Of a stretch of DNA of 64,000 nt, positions 59,708 to 64,000 are shown in pieces. Every line of letters begins with the position of its first letter. Positions within the stretch are counted from its first letter, which is position 1. The translations under genes were made by a program, and so were the position numbers. The notes beneath the pieces were generated by a model, which saw nothing but the letters and a program-made list of their open reading frames with translations, made no database searches and had not been told where the DNA came from. Origin of the DNA: Bacteroidia bacterium (GTDB lineage: Bacteria > Bacteroidota > Bacteroidia > Flavobacteriales > Flavobacteriaceae); assembly GCA_030427735.1 (NCBI GenBank), contig JAUIBP010000008.1, positions 62,001 to 126,000 on the forward strand. The letters are read 5' to 3'.

Positions 59708-60055
59708 ATGAGTGTTTTTGAATCTTTAAATGAGACTTCAAATAAAGCTAAACATATTGGTGAGCGGTATTTAGAATCGTCTCACCAATATGTTAGATTA
59801 AAAATATTTCAGCAAGTAACAGTTTCTATGAGCCTGTTAGGTAAAATTTTACTTATAGGTTCGGTATTATTTATTGCATTTTTATTTTTTGCCGTTTCTT
59901 TAGCCATAGCTATAGGGTATTGGTTAAACAATATGGTATGGGGCACATTAATTGTTGGCGGATTGTTTTTACTTCTGGCGATTATAATTTATCTGCTAAG
60001 ACATCGCATAGACAATAAATTTATAGAAAAAATGTCTCATAATTTCTTCGACTAA
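59708..60055 (+). CDS. Phage_holin_3_6 family membrane protein
   Basis: A 115-residue protein with two membrane helices in a hairpin (about 40-65 and 75-98) after an amphipathic N-terminus. The name is a family label; nothing phage-like surrounds it, and such proteins go with YtxH and DUF6327 in flavobacterial operons. Starts 3 bp after ytxH; stop 4 bp before the next gene. Confidence 0.85.
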   Translation: MSVFESLNETSNKAKHIGERYLESSHQYVRLKIFQQVTVSMSLLGKILLIGSVLFIAFLFFAVSLAIAIGYWLNNMVWGTLIVGGLFLLLAIIIYLLRHRIDNKFIEKMSHNFFD

Positions 60056-60059
60056 ACCT

Positions 60060-60263
60060 ATGAAAAAAGATTTTAAAACATTTAAAGAAGTCGAATACGA
60101 ACTGAAGCGCTTAGATTTAGAGCGTAAAATTGCTTGGGAAGAAATGAGAGGTTTAAAAGGTCAGGTTAAGGAAGACCTTCAACCTGTTAATTGGGTGCAA
60201 TCTGCCTTGAGTATTGGTTTTAAATACGGAGCATTTGCTCTGTTTAAAAAATTATGGCGATAA
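60060..60263 (+). CDS. DUF6327-like small protein
   Basis: A 67-residue protein with charged helix (FKEVEYELKRLDLERKIAWEEMRGLKG) and a C-terminal hydrophobic part (SIGFKYGAFALFKKLWR). Last gene of the YtxH-holin operon. The role is unknown; the family assignment rests on size and context. Confidence 0.7.
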   Translation: MKKDFKTFKEVEYELKRLDLERKIAWEEMRGLKGQVKEDLQPVNWVQSALSIGFKYGAFALFKKLWR

Positions 60264-60444
60264 ACTTTAGGAGCTTCACTTTACAAAAAAGAATTTCTAT
60301 TTTTCATTCATTGCTTTTTTAGTCAATTACGTGTTTTAAAGTTCTTAATTGGCAACTATTTCTATATAGTTCTAACAATAAAAGACATTATAACATGATA
60401 ATAACTTTTAATAACTAATTCTGTAAGGATTGTATTAAAAATTC

Positions 60445-60452
60445 TACTTTTG
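60445..60452 (+). promoter_or_regulatory. Probable trxB -7 promoter element
   Basis: TACTTTTG fits the consensus and lies 25 bp before the trxB ATG; no TTG at ideal distance. Nothing else is seen in 60264-60477. Confidence 0.5.
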
Positions 60453-60477
60453 TTAGTATTAAAATTATAATAAAGTT

Positions 60478-61440
60478 ATGTCTGATACAATCGAAAAAGT
60501 AAAATGCTTAATTATAGGATCTGGCCCAGCTGGATATACAGCCGCTATTTATGCCGCAAGAGCAAACATGGCTCCAGTGTTATACCAAGGTATGCAGCCA
60601 GGTGGACAATTAACAACAACTAACGATGTTGAAAATTTCCCAGGATACCCAGATGGTATTACAGGACCAGAAATGATGATTCAATTGCAGGAACAAGCCA
60701 AACGTTTTGGATCGGATATTCGCGACGGTTGGGTAACTAAAGTTGATTTTTCTGGCGATATCCATAAAGTTTGGGTAAACGAAACGCAAGAAATTCACTG
60801 CGAAACCGTAATTATTTCTACAGGTGCATCGGCTAAATATTTAGGTTTACCTTCCGAACAAAAATATTTACAATTAGGAGGTGGTGTTTCTGCCTGCGCA
60901 GTATGCGACGGATTTTTCTATAGAAATCAAGAAGTTGTTATTGTAGGAGCTGGAGATTCGGCTTGCGAAGAAGCACATTATCTATCTAAACTTTGTAAAA
61001 AAGTAACCATGTTGGTAAGACGCGACGAGTTTAGAGCGTCTAAAATTATGGAGAACCGAGTTAAAAAAACCGAGAATATAGAGATTCTTTTTAACACTGA
61101 AACCGAAGAAGTTGTAGGAGACGGGCAAGTGGTTACAGGCGTTAAAGTGAAAAACAACAAAACAAACGAAATTACTGAAATTCCAGCAACAGGATTTTTT
61201 GTAGCTATTGGGCATAAACCAAATACCGATGTGTTTAAAGACTTTTTAGAGCTCGATGAAACAGGTTACATTATCAATCAGCCAGGAACTTCAAAAACCA
61301 ATATAGAAGGTGTATTTGTTTCGGGAGATGCAGCAGACCACGTGTACAGACAAGCCATTACGGCAGCAGGTACAGGATGTATGGCAGCACTTGATGCAGA
61401 GCGTTATTTAGCAGCTAAAGAAGTAGAGGTTGAAGGCTAG
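60478..61440 (+). CDS. trxB: Thioredoxin reductase
   Basis: A 320-residue flavoenzyme passing electrons from NADPH to thioredoxin. FAD motif GSGPAGYTAAIYAARA (about 14-29), redox pair C140-x-x-C143 (ACAVCDG), NADPH motif GAGDSACEEAHYL, and FAD site GVFVSGDAAD are in place. Monocistronic with a terminator. Confidence 0.96.
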   Translation: MSDTIEKVKCLIIGSGPAGYTAAIYAARANMAPVLYQGMQPGGQLTTTNDVENFPGYPDGITGPEMMIQLQEQAKRFGSDIRDGWVTKVDFSGDIHKVWVNETQEIHCETVIISTGASAKYLGLPSEQKYLQLGGGVSACAVCDGFFYRNQEVVIVGAGDSACEEAHYLSKLCKKVTMLVRRDEFRASKIMENRVKKTENIEILFNTETEEVVGDGQVVTGVKVKNNKTNEITEIPATGFFVAIGHKPNTDVFKDFLELDETGYIINQPGTSKTNIEGVFVSGDAADHVYRQAITAAGTGCMAALDAERYLAAKEVEVEG

Positions 61441-61468
61441 ATCTTAAATTATATTTTATAAAACATTG

Positions 61469-61497
61469 AAACCGAAGCATTTGTTTCGGTTTTTTTG
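61469..61497 (+). terminator. trxB terminator
   Basis: AAACCGAA pairs with TTCGGTTT around an eight-base loop, then T's, 28 bp past the stop. Confidence 0.82.
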
Positions 61498-61566
61498 TAT
61501 CTTGGGGCTTCCTCTTAGAAATTTTATTGGTTAATAGCATATTACTAACTCATAAATTGATGCATT

Positions 61567-63723
61567 ATGAAAAAAATGATTTATGCTATGCTTTTTTTGC
61601 TAACCGTAATTGCTGAAGCGCAACAAACGGTTAAACCTGAACTTCTTCCTCAAAAAAATGTTACCAACACTTATTTTGATGTCACTGTAAATGATCCCTA
61701 TCAGTATCTAGAAAATTTAAATGATGATAAGGTTATTACCTGGATGAAAGCCAATGCGTCTTATTCCGAAGCTGTATTAAATAATATTTCGGGTAAACAG
61801 GACTTGTTTAACAAAATGAAAGAACTGTTGGAGCGACGATCTGTTTCAATTTCATACTTAGAAATTGCAGACGACAATACCTATTATTATTTAAAGCGCA
61901 TACCGGGTGAGGAGATAAGTAAAATGTACAAACGTAAGGGCTACGAAGGTAAAGAGGTATTGTTTTTCGACCCCACGCAGTACAAGAAAGAAGAAGGGCA
62001 GACGTATGTTATTTCATCTATAACTCCAAATATCAAAGGTGATAAAATAGCTGTTAGCGTTGCAGCCAATGGATCGGAAAACCCCGATGTTTTAATTTTT
62101 AAAGCAAATGGCGAACAATATCCAGAAGTTTTGGAACTAGCAGAAGGGGTGTCTTGGTTACCTTCTGGTAATGAATTTTGTTATATAAAAATAAATTCGG
62201 CCGATTTAAAAGATGTAAATCGTCAATTGTACTTATCTAATTATGTACATAGTGTAGGTACTAAACAGTCTAAAGATCAAACTTATTTTTCTAAAGCAAA
62301 TTTTTCTCCATTAGGCATGATGGCTTCAGAGTATCCTTTTATTATGTATTCTAAAGAGGCCGATAAAAAGTTTTTGAATGTTGAGTCTGTAGATAAAAAC
62401 AAAAGAATTTTTGTTGAAAACACCAATAAAGATTGGGAACCCATTATATCTAGAGACGATAATGTGATAAACATGAAAGTAATGGATAACGAGGTATATT
62501 ATTTAACGTATTATAATGCACCTAATTATCAAATAGTCAAATCCGCTCTAAATGCCCCTCAATTTTCTGATGCGGAGATTGTTATTAAAGAATCGCCAGA
62601 TGAAATAATAACTGGTTTTGAGCTTACAAAAGATGGTTTATACTATGCTACAGTAAAAAATGGAGTAGAGGCTAATGTTTATTTTTTAGAAAAAGGCAAT
62701 ACCACGGCTAAACAATTGAAGCTACCGTTTACAGCAGGAAGAGCCGATATTGGGGCAAGAGGTCCAGAATATGGAGAAATTTGGATTAATATTTCGGGAT
62801 GGACTTCTCCAGATAAACGTTATTTGTATACCCCAAAATCTGATACATTTACCTATCAACCTTTGTCAACTCCTGTAGAATATCCCGAACTCGAAGATTT
62901 AGTTGCAAAGGAAGTTATGGTAAAATCGCATGATGGTGTAATGGTACCAGTGTCTATTATTCACAAAAAGGATTTAACATTAGATGGAGAAAATCCAGCA
63001 GTAATTTACAGTTATGGTTCTTATGGTATTTCTACCGAGCCGTTTTTTAGTCCGATAACGCTTGCTTATACATTGTACGATGGTATTCTGGTTGTACCGC
63101 ATGTTCGCGGTGGCGGTGAGCTTGGAGATGCTTGGCATAAGGCGGGGCAAAAATTAAACAAGCCTAACACATGGAAAGATGGTATTGCCACGGCAGAGTA
63201 TTTAATAGATCAGGGATACACTTCTGCAAATAAGCTTTCGATTTTTGGAGGAAGTGCTGGTGGTATTTTTGTTGGTAGGGCCATTACAGAGCGACCAGAT
63301 TTATTTGCTGCCGCAGCACCTATGGTAGGATGTATGAATACGGTACGTATGGAAGAAACACCTAACGGTCCAGTAAATACACCAGAGTTTGGAACTGTTA
63401 AGGACCCTAAAGAATTTAAAGGTTTATTGGAAATGGACTCGTATTTACATTTAAAGGAAGGTACAGATTACCCTGCTATGTTGATTACAGCCGGTATGAA
63501 TGATCCTCGAGTAATTGCTTGGCAACCAGCTAAATTTGCGGCCAAAATGCAACATGATAATGCAGGGGATTCACCAGTTTTATTTTATACTAATTTTGAT
63601 GGAGGACATGGAGGCCGTACTACGCTAACGCAAAGGTTAAACGATTTTTCTAATATTTTTTCATTCTTTTATTGGCAGTCGGGGCACCCAGATTTTGTAA
63701 TGAAAGAACCTTTAAAAGATTAA
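61567..63723 (+). CDS. Prolyl oligopeptidase (S9A) family serine peptidase
   Basis: A 718-residue enzyme cleaving short peptides after proline. A signal peptide (ending AEAQ) places it in the periplasm or outside. Residues ~70-430 form a seven-bladed propeller, and the alpha/beta hydrolase domain holds S563 (GGSAGG), D646 (GMNDPRV) and H681 (DGGHGGR). The N-terminal NVTNTYFDVTVNDPYQYLEN segment is typical. Monocistronic with a bidirectional terminator. Confidence 0.95.
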   Translation: MKKMIYAMLFLLTVIAEAQQTVKPELLPQKNVTNTYFDVTVNDPYQYLENLNDDKVITWMKANASYSEAVLNNISGKQDLFNKMKELLERRSVSISYLEIADDNTYYYLKRIPGEEISKMYKRKGYEGKEVLFFDPTQYKKEEGQTYVISSITPNIKGDKIAVSVAANGSENPDVLIFKANGEQYPEVLELAEGVSWLPSGNEFCYIKINSADLKDVNRQLYLSNYVHSVGTKQSKDQTYFSKANFSPLGMMASEYPFIMYSKEADKKFLNVESVDKNKRIFVENTNKDWEPIISRDDNVINMKVMDNEVYYLTYYNAPNYQIVKSALNAPQFSDAEIVIKESPDEIITGFELTKDGLYYATVKNGVEANVYFLEKGNTTAKQLKLPFTAGRADIGARGPEYGEIWINISGWTSPDKRYLYTPKSDTFTYQPLSTPVEYPELEDLVAKEVMVKSHDGVMVPVSIIHKKDLTLDGENPAVIYSYGSYGISTEPFFSPITLAYTLYDGILVVPHVRGGGELGDAWHKAGQKLNKPNTWKDGIATAEYLIDQGYTSANKLSIFGGSAGGIFVGRAITERPDLFAAAAPMVGCMNTVRMEETPNGPVNTPEFGTVKDPKEFKGLLEMDSYLHLKEGTDYPAMLITAGMNDPRVIAWQPAKFAAKMQHDNAGDSPVLFYTNFDGGHGGRTTLTQRLNDFSNIFSFFYWQSGHPDFVMKEPLKD

Positions 63724-63726
63724 ATA

Positions 63727-63772
63727 AAAAAAACCGAGGCAATAATTTTGCTTCGGTTTTTTATAATGGATT
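63727..63772. terminator. Bidirectional terminator
   Basis: AAAAACCGAGGCAA pairs with TTGCTTCGGTTTTT (one mismatch), with A and T tracts either side, between the peptidase and the leftward genes at the right edge. Confidence 0.8.
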
Positions 63773-63802
63773 AGTTAGGTTAACGTTAGTGATGGTTTTT
63801 GG

Positions 63803-63856
63803 TTAGCACAGTATATCTATAATTATTGTGGCAATAAGTTTAACAAAAGTTTCCAT
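63803..63856 (-). CDS. Possible 17-aa hydrophobic peptide
   Basis: An ATG-started frame encoding METFVKLIATIIIDILC, a single short hydrophobic helix. It lies 33 bp downstream of the partial gene at the right edge on the same strand and before the shared terminator. It could be a real microprotein or chance. Confidence 0.2.
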   Translation of the reverse strand: METFVKLIATIIIDILC

Positions 63857-63889
63857 GATGATTGATTGTTTTTGATTGATGAATGATTA

Positions 63890-64000
63890 TTAGTGAGTCT
63901 CGGACGAAATGTTAATGCCGTTTTCGTTAATATCTACATGAACATCTTCGCTTTTAGCTTTTACACCTTCGCTACCTATTTGAATATCTACTTCGTCGCT
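63890..64000 (-). CDS. Partial hypothetical protein, C-terminal end only
   Basis: An open frame enters from the right edge and ends at TAA (63892-63890). The 36 visible residues are acidic with alternating Val/Ile strands (DVHVDINENGINISSETH), suggesting a beta-repeat end. The rest is outside the window, so no family can be given. Confidence 0.6.
   Translation of the reverse strand, partial: SDEVDIQIGSEGVKAKSEDVHVDINENGINISSETH

Noticed and set aside
59708-60055. Possible prophage remnant, from the holin-family match
   Set aside because: There is no lysin, integrase or structural gene nearby, and this protein normally travels with YtxH and DUF6327 in bacterial operons.

Overview
This window looks like chromosomal DNA of a marine-type member of the Flavobacteriaceae (Bacteroidota). 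It is AT-rich. Promoters have the Bacteroidota form TTG-N19/20-TAnnTTTG instead of sigma-70 boxes, and starts are not preceded by clear Shine-Dalgarno sequences. The gene families also fit: split transketolase, bestrophin-like channel, sphingolipid-type fatty acid hydroxylase, a SurA-like trio next to moxR, and many lipoproteins and small beta-barrel proteins. It is mostly housekeeping sequence. I see no prophage, IS transposase, CRISPR array or defence island.

Layout. 1-5 kb: a partial gene at the left edge, a MITE-like inverted-repeat element, a multi-PAS histidine kinase with a CheY-like regulator, and an HPF-type ribosome factor with a VOC protein. 5-14.6 kb: envelope and stress genes (YihY, beta-barrel protein, CsbD, Rho-N-like protein, AI-2E transporter, a degenerate SRAP protein, DUF1328), then a chimeric lipoprotein/BatB gene followed by batD, an FkbM methyltransferase and a bestrophin. 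14.7-28.7 kb: secreted GH2 beta-galactosidase, peptidase T, pyrD-lysE-HMG-CoA lyase, a vitamin K gamma-carboxylase homologue, guaB, fatty acid hydroxylase and a second AI-2E protein. 28.8-34 kb: three periplasmic peptidyl-prolyl isomerases and moxR. 34-40 kb: acnB and acnA side by side, then a TlpA-like thioredoxin. 40.3-40.9 kb: tRNA-Lys, tRNA-Leu, tRNA-Lys. 41-52 kb: aroK, a phosphoribosyltransferase, hslR, an FKBP lipoprotein, split transketolase, tgt-lptF-EamA transporter, accA and dnaB. 52-59 kb: an 'asparagine synthetase B-like' secreted protein and a galK-galT-glycoside hydrolase operon divergent from a Nudix-type regulator, with a 43-bp palindrome between them. 59.4-64 kb: YtxH/holin-like/DUF6327 operon, trxB, prolyl oligopeptidase and a partial gene at the right edge.

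How genes work together. The GH2 enzyme releases galactose outside the cytoplasm, and galK and galT start the Leloir pathway. The glycoside hydrolase in the gal operon suggests a second galactose-containing substrate, and the Nudix-type protein is the obvious candidate regulator. The isomerase trio supports outer-membrane protein folding, and lptF serves LPS export. The most unusual points are the BatB fusion, the SRAP protein without its catalytic residues, the gal operator palindrome with a second copy downstream of the regulator, the paired tRNA-Lys genes with a shared acceptor mismatch, and a gamma-carboxylase homologue that appears to lack the catalytic lysine.
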